Numbered from the stretch's first letter, positions 24,640 through 33,441 are shown. The stretch is DNA of 64,000 nucleotides from UBA8522 sp049287565 (GCA_049287565.1 JBAQGA010000239.1:1-64000), one strand, 5' to 3'. The notes: a model not told the origin generated them from the letters alone. Numbers and translations: made by a program.

Positions 24640-26621
24640 GCAGCATGAATAGACGGGAATTCCTCAAACAAGGCCTGGCCGCCTCTTCCTTGCTGGCTGC
24701 CGGTAGCGGCCTCGCGCCTCTTCTTCGCGGCTCCGGCAGGAGCGCGACCAGGGCCAAGGTGCTGGTCCTCGGGTTCGACGGCCTGGACCCGAAGCTCCTC
24801 TATCGCTGGCTGGATGAAGGAAAACTGCCGTCCTTCGCCCGGCTCATCGCAGCCGGAGGTTTCCGGCCGCTCGGCACAAGCATTCCACCGCAAAGTCCAG
24901 TGGCCTGGTCGAATTTCATCACCGGCACCGACCCGGGAGGTCACGGCATCTTTGACTTCATCCACCGCGACCCGAACACCTACATCCCTATTTTCTCCGC
25001 CACCCTCTCAACCGAGGCCAAGAAAGCACTCAAGATCGGCGACCTTGTGCTTCCCTTGAGCGGCGGCGAGGTCAAGAACCTGATCCAGGCGAAGGCGTTC
25101 TGGCAGGTCCTGGAAGAGCACGATATCCCGGCCACCGTTTTCAAGATGCCTTCGAACTATCCACCCGTTCCGACCAAACAGCGGACCCTTTCCGGCATGG
25201 GTACGCCCGACCTCAAAGGAAGCTACGGAATCTCCTGTTTCTATACGACCGATCCCGATATGCCCAAGGGAGAGCTTTCTGGCGGGAGGGTTTATGAGGT
25301 CTACGTTATCGGGAACCGGGTCGAGGCCAAGCTTCCCGGACCGGTCAACACTTTCAAGAAAGACCGGCCGGAAGCCCTCATTGACTTTCAGGTCTTCGTC
25401 GATCCCGTCCATCCGATGGCCAAAGTCGTCCTGCCGGACCAGGAATTTATCATCAAGGAAAAGGAATGGAGCGGCTGGAAGAGGGTCAATTTCGGCCTCA
25501 TCCCGACTCAGAGTGTAAGCGGGATCTGCATGTTCTACCTCAAGGAGGTCCGTCCCCATTTCAAGCTCTATGTCAGCCCCATCAATATCGACCCGGCTCA
25601 TCCGGCCCAGCCGATCTCGACTCCGGGAAGCTACGCCCAGGAGCTGGAGCGGGTCTTCGGGCCCTTCTTCACCAAGGGCCTTCCGGCCGACACCTCGGCC
25701 CTCGACAACAATGTCCTCGACGAGGAAGAGTTCCTGGAGCAGGACGACATGATCCTGCGGGAGCGCGAGCAGATGTTCGACTACGAGTTCAAGCGTTTTG
25801 AATCCGGACTTCTTTTCTATTACGTTTCGAGTACCGACCAACGTCAGCACATGTTCTGGCGTTTGCTGGACGAGATGCACCCGGAATACGACCCCCGGCT
25901 CGCCGCTCGCTACGGGCGGACCATCGAAAACATCTACGTCGAAGCAGACCGCTTCCTCGGGCGGGTTCTGCCGAAGATCGACAAGGAAACTGTGCTCCTG
26001 GTCATGTCCGACCACGGATTCAATCCCTTCCGCCGGGCCTTCAACCTCAACACTTGGCTTTTCGAGAACGGATACCACAGGCTGCGCAACCCCTGGAAAC
26101 AGGGGGAAGGGAGTTTCTTTGATAACACCGATTGGTCGAGGACGAAAGCCTATGGGATCGGCCTCAACGGCCTCTATATCAACCAGAGGAGCCGGGAGAG
26201 AGAGGGAATCGTCAATCCCGGAGCCGACAGCGCGAATCTGATCCGGGAGATCGCCCAGAAGCTCGAACAGACGGTCGATCCCAAGACGGGTGAGCGGGCC
26301 ATCCTCCGGGCTTTCATCTCCAAGGACGTCTATCACGGTTCCCAGATCGAACACGCCCCCGACATCATCTGCGGCTTCAACAAGGGCTATCGCATATCCT
26401 GGGATTCGCCCCTCGGCAAGTTCCCCAAAGATATCTTTTTAGATAACGGCGAGAAGTGGAGCGGCGACCATATGGGCGCTCCCGAGGTCCTCCCCGGGAT
26501 CCTGGCCGCCAACCGCCCCATCCGGGCCGACGCTCCGGCCCTCTACGACTTGACGGCCACGATCCTCGACTTATTCGGCCTCCCCAAGACGAAAGAGATG
26601 ATCGGAAAACCCGTTTTTTGA
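24636..26621 (+). CDS. Alkaline phosphatase superfamily protein 3 (Tat-exported)
   Basis: The product is 661 residues. The N-terminus is a twin-arginine signal (NRREFLKQ, then a mild hydrophobic stretch rich in Ala, Ser and Leu). The catalytic domain has LVLGFDGLDP, SPVAWSNFITGTDPGGHG, SSTDQRQHMFWRL, VMSDHGFNPF and WSGDHMGAPEV. Middle stretches closely follow the second protein. Tat export suggests folding and metal loading in the cytosol before release to the periplasm. AAGGAG lies ahead of the ATG, which overlaps the upstream stop. The substrate may be a phosphodiester in the envelope, but that is inference. Confidence 0.85.
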   Translation: MSSMNRREFLKQGLAASSLLAAGSGLAPLLRGSGRSATRAKVLVLGFDGLDPKLLYRWLDEGKLPSFARLIAAGGFRPLGTSIPPQSPVAWSNFITGTDPGGHGIFDFIHRDPNTYIPIFSATLSTEAKKALKIGDLVLPLSGGEVKNLIQAKAFWQVLEEHDIPATVFKMPSNYPPVPTKQRTLSGMGTPDLKGSYGISCFYTTDPDMPKGELSGGRVYEVYVIGNRVEAKLPGPVNTFKKDRPEALIDFQVFVDPVHPMAKVVLPDQEFIIKEKEWSGWKRVNFGLIPTQSVSGICMFYLKEVRPHFKLYVSPINIDPAHPAQPISTPGSYAQELERVFGPFFTKGLPADTSALDNNVLDEEEFLEQDDMILREREQMFDYEFKRFESGLLFYYVSSTDQRQHMFWRLLDEMHPEYDPRLAARYGRTIENIYVEADRFLGRVLPKIDKETVLLVMSDHGFNPFRRAFNLNTWLFENGYHRLRNPWKQGEGSFFDNTDWSRTKAYGIGLNGLYINQRSREREGIVNPGADSANLIREIAQKLEQTVDPKTGERAILRAFISKDVYHGSQIEHAPDIICGFNKGYRISWDSPLGKFPKDIFLDNGEKWSGDHMGAPEVLPGILAANRPIRADAPALYDLTATILDLFGLPKTKEMIGKPVF

Positions 26622-26632
26622 GAGGAGATGGC

Positions 26633-26824
26633 ATGGGCAAATCGAAGATCAAACTGGACAAAGACCTGCTGGAGAAAGTTAGGAAATTCGCCAAAATCGT
26701 AGGCTACTCCTCTCCGGAGGAATTCGTCACTCACTGTCTGGAGAAAGAGATCGCCCAGCTCGAGGAGTCCGACTCCGAAGAGGAAATCAAGAAGAAGCTC
26801 AAGGGACTCGGATATATATCCTGA
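26633..26824 (+). CDS. 63-residue ribbon-helix-helix-like small protein
   Basis: It starts MGKSKIKLDKDLLEKVRKFA with GAGAGGAGA upstream. The basic strand, the helix and the following SSPEEFVTHCLEKEI resemble ribbon-helix-helix proteins. The acidic helix ends in IKKKLKGLGYIS, a short LGY tail similar to the ends of many phosphatase/sulfatase-superfamily proteins of related bacteria (from memory). It is twelve bases after the third phosphatase-like gene, and its stop overlaps the next start. It could be a DNA-binding regulator of the cluster or a docking peptide. Confidence 0.6.
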   Translation: MGKSKIKLDKDLLEKVRKFAKIVGYSSPEEFVTHCLEKEIAQLEESDSEEEIKKKLKGLGYIS

Positions 26825-27651
26825 TGTGGCCCGTTAATACCGTCCTGGGCAAGCTCTTCGATCTCATCTTCCTGCCTTTCCGTTCGCTCAATCCGTGGGC
26901 CGGGATGGTCATCATCTCCCTTTTGACCGGGCTGCTTATGCTGTTCATCTATCGCTTGACTTCCAACCAAGGAGGCATCCGCGAGGTCAAGGACAAGATC
27001 AAAGCCCACCTCCTGGAACTTCGCCTCTATAAGGACAATATGGGCGTCACCATGAAAGCCCAGGGGCAGATCCTGCGCGCTAACCTGAGGTACATTGTCC
27101 TCAACTTCAAACCGCTGTTGGTGATGATCGTGCCTTTCGTCTTGGTCCTGGCCCAGCTCAACCTCTGGTTCGGATCCGAGCCGATGGAGGTCGGCCGGCC
27201 GGCCATCGTCAAGGTGGAACTGGCGCCCGAAATCAGGTTGCTGGATATGGAATTCGTGCTCGAGGCACCGCCGCAGATCACCGTCGAAACGCCGCCGCTC
27301 CGGCTTGAGGAACTCAAGGAAGTTGACTGGCGCATTCGTGCCGAATCGCCCGGCATCTTCGACCTCACCGTCAGGGCCGGGGAACAGAAGGTGCTTAAGA
27401 CCGTGGTCGTGGAAGGCCGTCCCCTGCAAAAGATCTCCTCTCTCAAGGTGCGACGGAACCTCCTGGACGAGGTTCTCTATCCCGGGGAAAAACCGCTACC
27501 CGGGGGTAACCCGGTGCGTTCGGTCGAGCTCGCCTATCCGGCAGGCCGGCTCAATTTATTCAGGCTTCGTGTCCATTGGCTCATCGCCTATCTCGGATTA
27601 TCGATTGTCTTCGGCTTCGCGCTGAAGCGGCCATTCAAGGTCGAGATCTGA
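26824..27651 (+). CDS. EMC3/TMCO1-like (DUF106, Oxa1 superfamily) membrane protein with extracytoplasmic domain
   Basis: The product is 275 residues. The N-terminal 115 residues follow the DUF106/EMC3 layout: a membrane helix (VIISLLTGLLMLFIYRLT), a charged coiled-coil hairpin (REVKDKIKAHLLELRLY to KAQGQILRANLRYI), then FKPLLVMIVPFVLVLAQLNLWFG. About 110 residues of beta-rich soluble domain follow, and a last helix near the C-terminus. EMC3, TMCO1 and YidC proteins insert membrane proteins, which suggests an insertase or membrane-chaperone role for this operon. This is inference from fold similarity only. The start overlaps the upstream stop (TGATG). Confidence 0.65.
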   Translation: MWPVNTVLGKLFDLIFLPFRSLNPWAGMVIISLLTGLLMLFIYRLTSNQGGIREVKDKIKAHLLELRLYKDNMGVTMKAQGQILRANLRYIVLNFKPLLVMIVPFVLVLAQLNLWFGSEPMEVGRPAIVKVELAPEIRLLDMEFVLEAPPQITVETPPLRLEELKEVDWRIRAESPGIFDLTVRAGEQKVLKTVVVEGRPLQKISSLKVRRNLLDEVLYPGEKPLPGGNPVRSVELAYPAGRLNLFRLRVHWLIAYLGLSIVFGFALKRPFKVEI

Positions 27652-27673
27652 TCGCGCGAAAAAGGAGCAAGTC

Positions 27674-28798
27674 ATGAAGATCGAACAATTCCAGATGGAA
27701 CGCATGCAGTCCACCTGGGAAAACGTGGTCGAATTCAACCTCTCAGAGAGCGGAGTCCATCCCCTCACCCTGGGACAGCTTCTCTCCGAACAAGAACTCC
27801 GGGAAGTCTTGGACATCGGCCTCGGTTACAGTCAGACCAACGGGACTCCCGAGCTCCGCGAACAGATCGTCCAGCTCTATCCGGGTGCCAACCTTGACCA
27901 GGTCCTGGTTACGGCCGGTTCATCGGAAGCCAACTACCTCCTCATGTGGAGCAACCTTGAGCCCGGCGACGAGGTCGTTTTCATGATGCCCAACTACATG
28001 CAGATGTGGGGATTGGTGCGGGGCTTCGGGGCCGTCCTCAAGCCATTCTGGCTCAAAGAAGAGCTTGGCTGGGACCCCGATCTCGATGAACTCAGGGAAC
28101 TGGTCACAGCCAGAACGAAACTCATCATCGTCACCAACCCCAACAACCCGACCGGCGCTGTGTTGAGCCCGGAGGCCATGTCGGCCATCATCGATAACGC
28201 GGCCCGTGTCGGCGCTTGGATCGTTGCCGACGAGGTCTATCAGGGGGCAGAACGCGAAGGCCCGATATCGCCGAGCTTCTGGGGGAAGTCCGACCGCGCC
28301 GTCATCGTCAACGGCCTGTCCAAAGCCTACGGTCTTCCCGGCGTCCGCATCGGCTGGATCGTCGGTGCGGAGGACTTTGTTCAGAAGACCTGGCCATACC
28401 ATGACTACACCACCATCTCGCCGAGCATCCTCAGTGACCGCATCGCCCGGATCGCTCTCTCCCCCGTCAACCGGGAAAAGATCCTGGAGAGGACGCGCGG
28501 CATTCTCCGGAAGAATTTCCCGCTGATCGAGTCATGGCTGAACAAGCAGCCCGAGCTATTCTCCTACGTCCCGCCGCGGGCCGGAGCGATCGCCTACGCC
28601 CGCTATCATCATGAGATAAACTCCACCGAGCTAGTCACCCGGCTCATCCGGGAGAAAAGCACCCTGATCGTGCCCGGCGACCACTTCGAGATGGACCGCT
28701 ATCTCCGCTTCGGGTTCGGGTCCGAGCCGGAATATCTCGGGCACGGGCTGGCCTGCGTCGAGGAATTGTTCACCGAACTCAAGGCCGGCGGGCGCTAG
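27674..28798 (+). CDS. PLP-dependent aminotransferase, class I/II
   Basis: The product is 374 residues, fold type I. LVTAGSSEANYLLMW binds the cofactor phosphate, NPNNPTGAVLS is the substrate loop, VADEVYQGAE holds the Asp for the pyridine nitrogen, and Lys217 in NGLSKAYGLPGVRIGW is the Schiff-base lysine. It resembles aspartate/capreomycidine-synthase-type aminotransferases. AAAAGGAGCAAGTC precedes the ATG. It is the last gene of the phosphatase-superfamily operon, 22 bases after the EMC3-like gene; the link between them is not clear. Confidence 0.85.
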   Translation: MKIEQFQMERMQSTWENVVEFNLSESGVHPLTLGQLLSEQELREVLDIGLGYSQTNGTPELREQIVQLYPGANLDQVLVTAGSSEANYLLMWSNLEPGDEVVFMMPNYMQMWGLVRGFGAVLKPFWLKEELGWDPDLDELRELVTARTKLIIVTNPNNPTGAVLSPEAMSAIIDNAARVGAWIVADEVYQGAEREGPISPSFWGKSDRAVIVNGLSKAYGLPGVRIGWIVGAEDFVQKTWPYHDYTTISPSILSDRIARIALSPVNREKILERTRGILRKNFPLIESWLNKQPELFSYVPPRAGAIAYARYHHEINSTELVTRLIREKSTLIVPGDHFEMDRYLRFGFGSEPEYLGHGLACVEELFTELKAGGR

Positions 28799-28822
28799 GG
28801 TCTTTGTATCCGGTATTTCCGG

Positions 28823-28860
28823 CAGACGGGCCGAAATTCGGGGAAGATCGCCGTCTGTTT
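28823..28860. terminator. Candidate bidirectional terminator between convergent genes
   Basis: CAGACGG (28823-28829) pairs with CCGTCTG (28851-28857), followed by TTT. Inside is the small palindrome CCGAAATTCGG. It lies in the 66-base gap between the aminotransferase and the convergent barrel-protein gene. Confidence 0.45.
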
Positions 28861-28864
28861 GGGG

Positions 28865-31800
28865 CTAGAATCCCGGCCAGAAGCTGAACTGGAAATACCA
28901 GCCCTTGTCCGGCCGGTCAAATGGCTTGACATAGTTGACACCCACAACCAAATAGCCGAAGACGTTCACTCGCAGGCCGATACCGGCGCTGGAGATGGGC
29001 TTGCGTGTTCCTCCCAGGATCGTAGGCTTGTTGTTCTGGCCCTCTGAATCCGCGTACCAGGCGACACCCCAATCGTAAAAGAGGATCATGTCGATGGGAA
29101 AAGCCCCGTAATACCCTTTCCCTAGTCCCAGGACTCCCAGCAAAGGAAAGCGGAGCTCGGCGTTGGCGACCAGCATCTTAGAGCCGAAGAGTCTTCCCTG
29201 GTCAAACCCCTCTCCTCCGGGATATTCGCTGCTGCCGTAAGAATAGTAATCGTAACCGCGGACGAAGCTTTCATAACCGATGTAAAGCGGGTACATCCGT
29301 TCGTCCTCGGCGTCCTTGCCGTAGCGGCCATAATGAAAGGCCCGGAAAGCGAGCGTGAACGGCCGGACGGGCATGAAATAACGCCGATAATCGGCCATGA
29401 TCGTGTACATATTGAAGGAACCAAAGGTGGGCGTCGCCTCAAGAATATAACTCTGACCCAGGATCGGCCCCGTTGCGCCGAAGAGCGAGCTGTCATAGAC
29501 CAGGGCGAAGCTCGTGTAGGCATAATGGATGCTCGGCGCCGAAGGAAGCTTCTCGACATCGCGATAGACCAGGCTTCCATCGTACAATGAGTAGGCCTGG
29601 GTGATGATCTCCGTATCGAAGTCGATATACTGATAGCCTGCGTACATTTCCACCCGCTGGACCTGATTGAATGGATAGGCCAAATAACCGCCGATCTGAT
29701 AGTTGAACTGCCAGGCCAGGTATTGCTCTTCGATATAGAGCTGATTGATCTCGTCGTAGGAAATGCCGTATCCCCCATACACATAGGGAATGCGGCCGAC
29801 CACCGCTCCCCAATTGAGGCGGTGCCGCGAGTTCTGATAGCTGAGGATCCCGGTCAGGTCCTTCAACCGGCTCGAGGACTGGACGATGGTCGCGAGGGAA
29901 TGGTATCCGAGCATGTCGGTCCAGTAGAGCCCGATTCCCCCGCCCGCATATGTCCCGAAGCGGTCGATGCCGACACCGATCTGCGGCGGGGCGACGTAGT
30001 CGAGGGTGAGCTTGGGCTTGTAAGAGGACTCGGGGAATTCGACCTGCTCCGGCAGACCGAAAAGCGGGTTTCTCAGGAGCCCGAGCAGGGCGCCGCCGGG
30101 CTGCTCGCGCGGCGGCAAGACAGAGAGCAGCCTTCCTCCGAAGGTGGCAATATCGGGACTCCCCTGCAGGGCTTCATCCCGGTCGATCAGATAAATGGTG
30201 TAATAGCCGTCGTCATAACCGGAATAGGCCAGCCGTCCCGAGTCATGAGCAACCGAGATGGCCGGGCTCAGGTCGGTGATCCCGCTGACTCCCGTGTAGA
30301 TGTTGGTCACTTGAAAGATCTTTTTAGAGGCCAGATCGATACGGTAGATGTCGGTTTTGCCGCTCTGATCGGAGATGAAGATCAGGCTGCGGTTGTCCTT
30401 CGTCCACTGGGGATTGGCGTTCTTGGCGGCCGAAAAAGCGGGGATGCGCTCGATCTTTCCGGAGACAGGATCGATCAGGGCCAACTCGTAGTCGCCCATG
30501 CTCAGCAAGGTCAGGTCGGTGGTGAAACGGTCGGTGACGAAAGCAATGCGTCGGCCGTCGGGGGACCAGCTCGGCTGGAGGTCGGCGAAGAAATCGTCGG
30601 TGAACGGCTTCAGATCCTTCGTTTCCAGGTCATAGAGAAAAAGGTCCGTCTTCCCGCCGGTCAGAGCTGAGAAGGCGATAAATCTCCCGTCCGGCGACCA
30701 GGCCGGGCTGAAGATCTCGTCCAGGCTCTTGAACTCGATCTCCTCGACGATCTTTCCTTTGTCCAGGTCGTAAAAGCTGAGGATGGGCTCTCCCTTCGAG
30801 ATGGCGCCGAAGACAAAAGTCTTTCCCTGGGGGTCCCAGGCGCCGGCCGAGCGGATGAACTGGAGACTTTCGAACTCGGGGTCGACGGCGGTCTGGGTGA
30901 TCTTGTCCATGACCTTGCCTGTCCGGGCGTCGGCCAGGTACAGGTCGATGGAAAAGAGGTCGCGAGTGGACAGAAACATGATGTGTCGGCCGTCGGGGCT
31001 GATAACGGGCGAGACGTTGTAAGGATTTTTTTCCTCCCCTTTAAGAAGAACCCGGCTGTTCGGGTCGGTAAGCTGCGTTCCTTCCAGGACCGGTTTGAAG
31101 GCTTTTTCATAAGCCTCATGCCAGTCTTTGGTCAGCTGTTCATAGGAGACCCCCAGGAGTTTGGTGACCACGGCTTCCATATCGCCCCCCCGTCCGATGC
31201 TCTTCATCAGACGGGAAATCGTTTCGTCTCCCCATCGTCCCGTCATATAAGCCAAGAGGGCTTGCCCGTAACGATAGGGGAAATATTTATAAGGGTTATT
31301 CAGTTTCTTCAGGGCAGGAAGAAAATTGCGGCGGCTGGCATCTCTCATCCACATGGCCGTATGCGGGTCGACCGATCCGATCGACAGGTATTCCGCCATT
31401 CCTTCGATGAACCACAGGGGAACCTGGGCCAGGCCGAGACCCATCCCGCCCCCGCTTCCAGGCCCACCGGACGAGCTCATGTCGTATTGAAAGGCATGGA
31501 CGAGCTCGTGGCCGATGACGTGATCGGTCTCGGCCGGTGACGTCCCGATGGGAAGGATGATCCGGCGTTTGAACGACTCCGTGACACCGCCCGTCCCTTC
31601 GCCGATCATTCCGGTCAGGGCAGTTGTCTGCTGGAAATGCGGGCTGCTGGCGTACAGGATCAGGGGCTGCCGTCCTTTGAGCTCATGGTTGAGCATTCTG
31701 GAGTAACGGGCATACCACCGTTCCGCCATGCGGGCCGATTCCTCGGCCACGCCCCTGAACTCCTGATAAAAATAAACGTCGAAATGCTTCGTCTTGATGA

Positions 31801-31930
31801 TCTGGAAATCGAATTTCTGGTATTGGACCTTGTTCCGGCCGAAATACTGGGCCTCGAGCGGCTGGCTGAGAAGCGACAAGGCCAAGGCAGCTATAAGAAT
31901 CATAACGCCAAACTTTATTGTTTTGGACAT
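28865..31930 (-). CDS. Metalloprotease-like / TolB-type propeller / outer-membrane barrel fusion protein
   Basis: The product is 1021 residues. A signal peptide (about 1-27, ending LEAQ) leads to a peptidase-MA-like zinc protease domain with HELVH at 141-145 and the third ligand in FIEGMAEYL (Glu176). Residues about 290-640 hold PD40/TolB-like repeats (SPVISPDGRHIMFLS, SPAWSPDGRFIAFS, QPSWSPDGRRIAFV). The C-terminal 350 residues read as a BamA/Omp85-type barrel (SAGIGLRVNVFGYLVVGVNY) and end in phenylalanine, as outer-membrane barrels do. It is probably a surface or periplasmic enzyme tethered to the outer membrane. GGAGGGAACA precedes the ATG at 31930; promoter at 32003-32031. Confidence 0.8.
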   Translation of the reverse strand: MSKTIKFGVMILIAALALSLLSQPLEAQYFGRNKVQYQKFDFQIIKTKHFDVYFYQEFRGVAEESARMAERWYARYSRMLNHELKGRQPLILYASSPHFQQTTALTGMIGEGTGGVTESFKRRIILPIGTSPAETDHVIGHELVHAFQYDMSSSGGPGSGGGMGLGLAQVPLWFIEGMAEYLSIGSVDPHTAMWMRDASRRNFLPALKKLNNPYKYFPYRYGQALLAYMTGRWGDETISRLMKSIGRGGDMEAVVTKLLGVSYEQLTKDWHEAYEKAFKPVLEGTQLTDPNSRVLLKGEEKNPYNVSPVISPDGRHIMFLSTRDLFSIDLYLADARTGKVMDKITQTAVDPEFESLQFIRSAGAWDPQGKTFVFGAISKGEPILSFYDLDKGKIVEEIEFKSLDEIFSPAWSPDGRFIAFSALTGGKTDLFLYDLETKDLKPFTDDFFADLQPSWSPDGRRIAFVTDRFTTDLTLLSMGDYELALIDPVSGKIERIPAFSAAKNANPQWTKDNRSLIFISDQSGKTDIYRIDLASKKIFQVTNIYTGVSGITDLSPAISVAHDSGRLAYSGYDDGYYTIYLIDRDEALQGSPDIATFGGRLLSVLPPREQPGGALLGLLRNPLFGLPEQVEFPESSYKPKLTLDYVAPPQIGVGIDRFGTYAGGGIGLYWTDMLGYHSLATIVQSSSRLKDLTGILSYQNSRHRLNWGAVVGRIPYVYGGYGISYDEINQLYIEEQYLAWQFNYQIGGYLAYPFNQVQRVEMYAGYQYIDFDTEIITQAYSLYDGSLVYRDVEKLPSAPSIHYAYTSFALVYDSSLFGATGPILGQSYILEATPTFGSFNMYTIMADYRRYFMPVRPFTLAFRAFHYGRYGKDAEDERMYPLYIGYESFVRGYDYYSYGSSEYPGGEGFDQGRLFGSKMLVANAELRFPLLGVLGLGKGYYGAFPIDMILFYDWGVAWYADSEGQNNKPTILGGTRKPISSAGIGLRVNVFGYLVVGVNYVKPFDRPDKGWYFQFSFWPGF

Positions 31931-32002
31931 TGTTCCCTCCTCGGTCTCAGGCATCGAAAACACCTATATCCAGATCAGACCTAATCACTATTATCCTTAT
32001 AA

Positions 32003-32031
32003 ATTTTATCAAATTAATATAATATTGGCAA
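32003..32031 (-). promoter_or_regulatory. Promoter of the protease/propeller/barrel gene
   Basis: On the minus strand TTGCCA (32026-32031), 17 bases, TAAAAT (32003-32008), with TGA before the -10 (extended form). The region is AT-rich. Confidence 0.55.
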
Positions 32032-32265
32032 TTCAAGAACCCAACGGGCCGTCTGGATGGCCATGATTCACTCTCATGTCTTCGACATTACTATTATACT
32101 ATCCATGCCTTTTAGAGCAAATTCCATGCCAATTTCTTTGCTTTCTATCTCAGCGCGATGCTCCCTGGAACCAGAGACCGCCGGCTATTTTGAGCCTCGG
32201 GAATGTCTCTCGCCGAGGACAGATGTCATCCAATTGGGTGCAGGCCTCGACGCGGGACTCTTGGA
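32032..32265. other. AT-rich intergenic stretch with no visible gene
   Basis: Part of a 335-base gap (31931-32265) between two minus-strand genes. Apart from the barrel-gene promoter I see no conserved coding frame, clear hairpin or repeat here. Confidence 0.5.
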
Positions 32266-32832
32266 TCAATCTTTTGGGCGGTTGAACCAAACGATCTCGC
32301 TCAAGCTCTTCCGGCTCTTTTCCCGCGGTTTTTTTTCGTAATACCCCAAGGCCATCAAGCAGACGATCTTGTACCGGCGGGGAATGCGGAAGAACTTCCG
32401 GGTTCTCCGCCCGTTGAACCAGCCGATCCAGCAGGTCCCCAGCCCGAGCTCTTCGGCCTGGAGTGAGAGGTGTCCGCCGGCGATGCCCACGTCGATGAGG
32501 TAGAAAGGGACGTTCTGGAGATAGTTCCCGATGCGGTTGGCGAGAAGATCCAGGCGGGCCAGGATGAGGATAAGCACCGGCGCCTTGGCCGCGAACCGGG
32601 AGAATTGATAGATTCCCGAGAAGGCGGCGGCCGAGAAACGATCCTTGATGTCCGGGTCATCGATGACCAGAAACCGCCAGGGCTGAACGTTCTCAGCCGA
32701 AGGGGCCAGCCGGGCGGCTTCTAGACAGACGAGCACCTTTTCCCTTTCCACCGGCCTGTCGAGATACCGCCGAACGCTGCGACGGCCCCGCACCAGTTTC
32801 TGAAACGGCGTGCGCTCTATCGTCATCGGCAT
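32266..32832 (-). CDS. Nitroreductase-family protein
   Basis: The product is 188 residues of the FMN-dependent nitroreductase fold. RGRRSVRRYLDRPV is the classical N-terminal FMN-binding stretch, APSAENVQPWRFLVI the second, and GIAGGHLSLQAEELGLGTCWIGWF the third. Such enzymes reduce quinones, nitro compounds or flavin-like substrates with NAD(P)H. The start could be ATG 32832, ATG 32826 or GTG 32835; no good ribosome site decides. It stands alone, with the divergent outer-membrane gene upstream. Confidence 0.85.
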   Translation of the reverse strand: MPMTIERTPFQKLVRGRRSVRRYLDRPVEREKVLVCLEAARLAPSAENVQPWRFLVIDDPDIKDRFSAAAFSGIYQFSRFAAKAPVLILILARLDLLANRIGNYLQNVPFYLIDVGIAGGHLSLQAEELGLGTCWIGWFNGRRTRKFFRIPRRYKIVCLMALGYYEKKPREKSRKSLSEIVWFNRPKD

Positions 32833-32953
32833 CACGGCTCATTCAATAACATAAAACGGGACGGCTGAAAAGAGCCCGGGATTTTCTAAATCTTTTGATT
32901 TGAGCTAGAATAAATCGCGCCGGATCTCAGATTCCGATGACATGGAGGCCGTC

Positions 32954-33406
32954 ATGAGCAAGAAATTCCTGTTTGGAATGAGCGCTGTCCTTTTTCTCGT
33001 CTCCGTGGCTTCCCCCGCCCCGCCCGGCAAGTTTGGAGTTGGACTGATTATCTTTGATCCTTCCGGCCTATCGGCCAAAGCCTGGATGCGCGGCTCCACG
33101 GCCATCGCGGGCGGGCTCGGCTGGTCGGCCGAAGAGAATCACTACTTTCATCTTCACGCTGATTTCCTTTTCACCAACATCCGCCTGGCCTCCGACCGGA
33201 ACCTCGACCTCGACTTCTACTTGGGCGCCGGCGGCAAGATCGTCTTCCGGGATCACGATAATGCCTGGTTCCGTATTCCCCTGGGAATCGATTTCCTGCT
33301 CAAGCGGTCGCCGCTCAATTTCTTTTTCGAAGTCGTTCCTTCCTTCAACTTCTCCGAGCTCAAACTCTTCGGGGCCATCGGCTTCCGCTACGTCTTTGCC
33401 ACCTGA
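32954..33406 (+). CDS. Small outer-membrane beta-barrel-like protein
   Basis: The product is 150 residues. MSKKFLFGMSAVLFLVSVASPAPPGK is a signal peptide. The rest alternates in beta strands (LGWSAEENHYFHLHADFLF, FNFSELKLFGAIGFRYVFAT) and ends in aromatic-rich strands. The pattern resembles the DUF3996 family of small barrels known from spirochaetes; the match is by eye. GGAGG lies five bases before the ATG at 32954. A weak promoter (TAGAAT at 32906-32911) is visible. Confidence 0.6.
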   Translation: MSKKFLFGMSAVLFLVSVASPAPPGKFGVGLIIFDPSGLSAKAWMRGSTAIAGGLGWSAEENHYFHLHADFLFTNIRLASDRNLDLDFYLGAGGKIVFRDHDNAWFRIPLGIDFLLKRSPLNFFFEVVPSFNFSELKLFGAIGFRYVFAT

Positions 33407-33412
33407 AAAGTG

Positions 33413-33441
33413 TTGCCTCCGCCAAGCCTTTCTGATATAGT
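33413..33441 (+). promoter_or_regulatory. Extended -10 promoter of the lipoprotein gene
   Basis: TTGCCT (33413-33418), 17 bases, TATAGT (33436-33441), with TGA directly before the -10. It is 54 bases upstream of the GTG start. Confidence 0.5.

Noticed and set aside
25008..26354. Minus-strand open frame of 448 codons antisense to the Tat-exported phosphatase-like gene
   Set aside because: Antisense to a clear gene and without recognisable domain or start signal.
29723..30670. Plus-strand open frame of 315 codons antisense to the barrel-protein gene
   Set aside because: It opposes the TolB-like repeats; composition is shadow-like.
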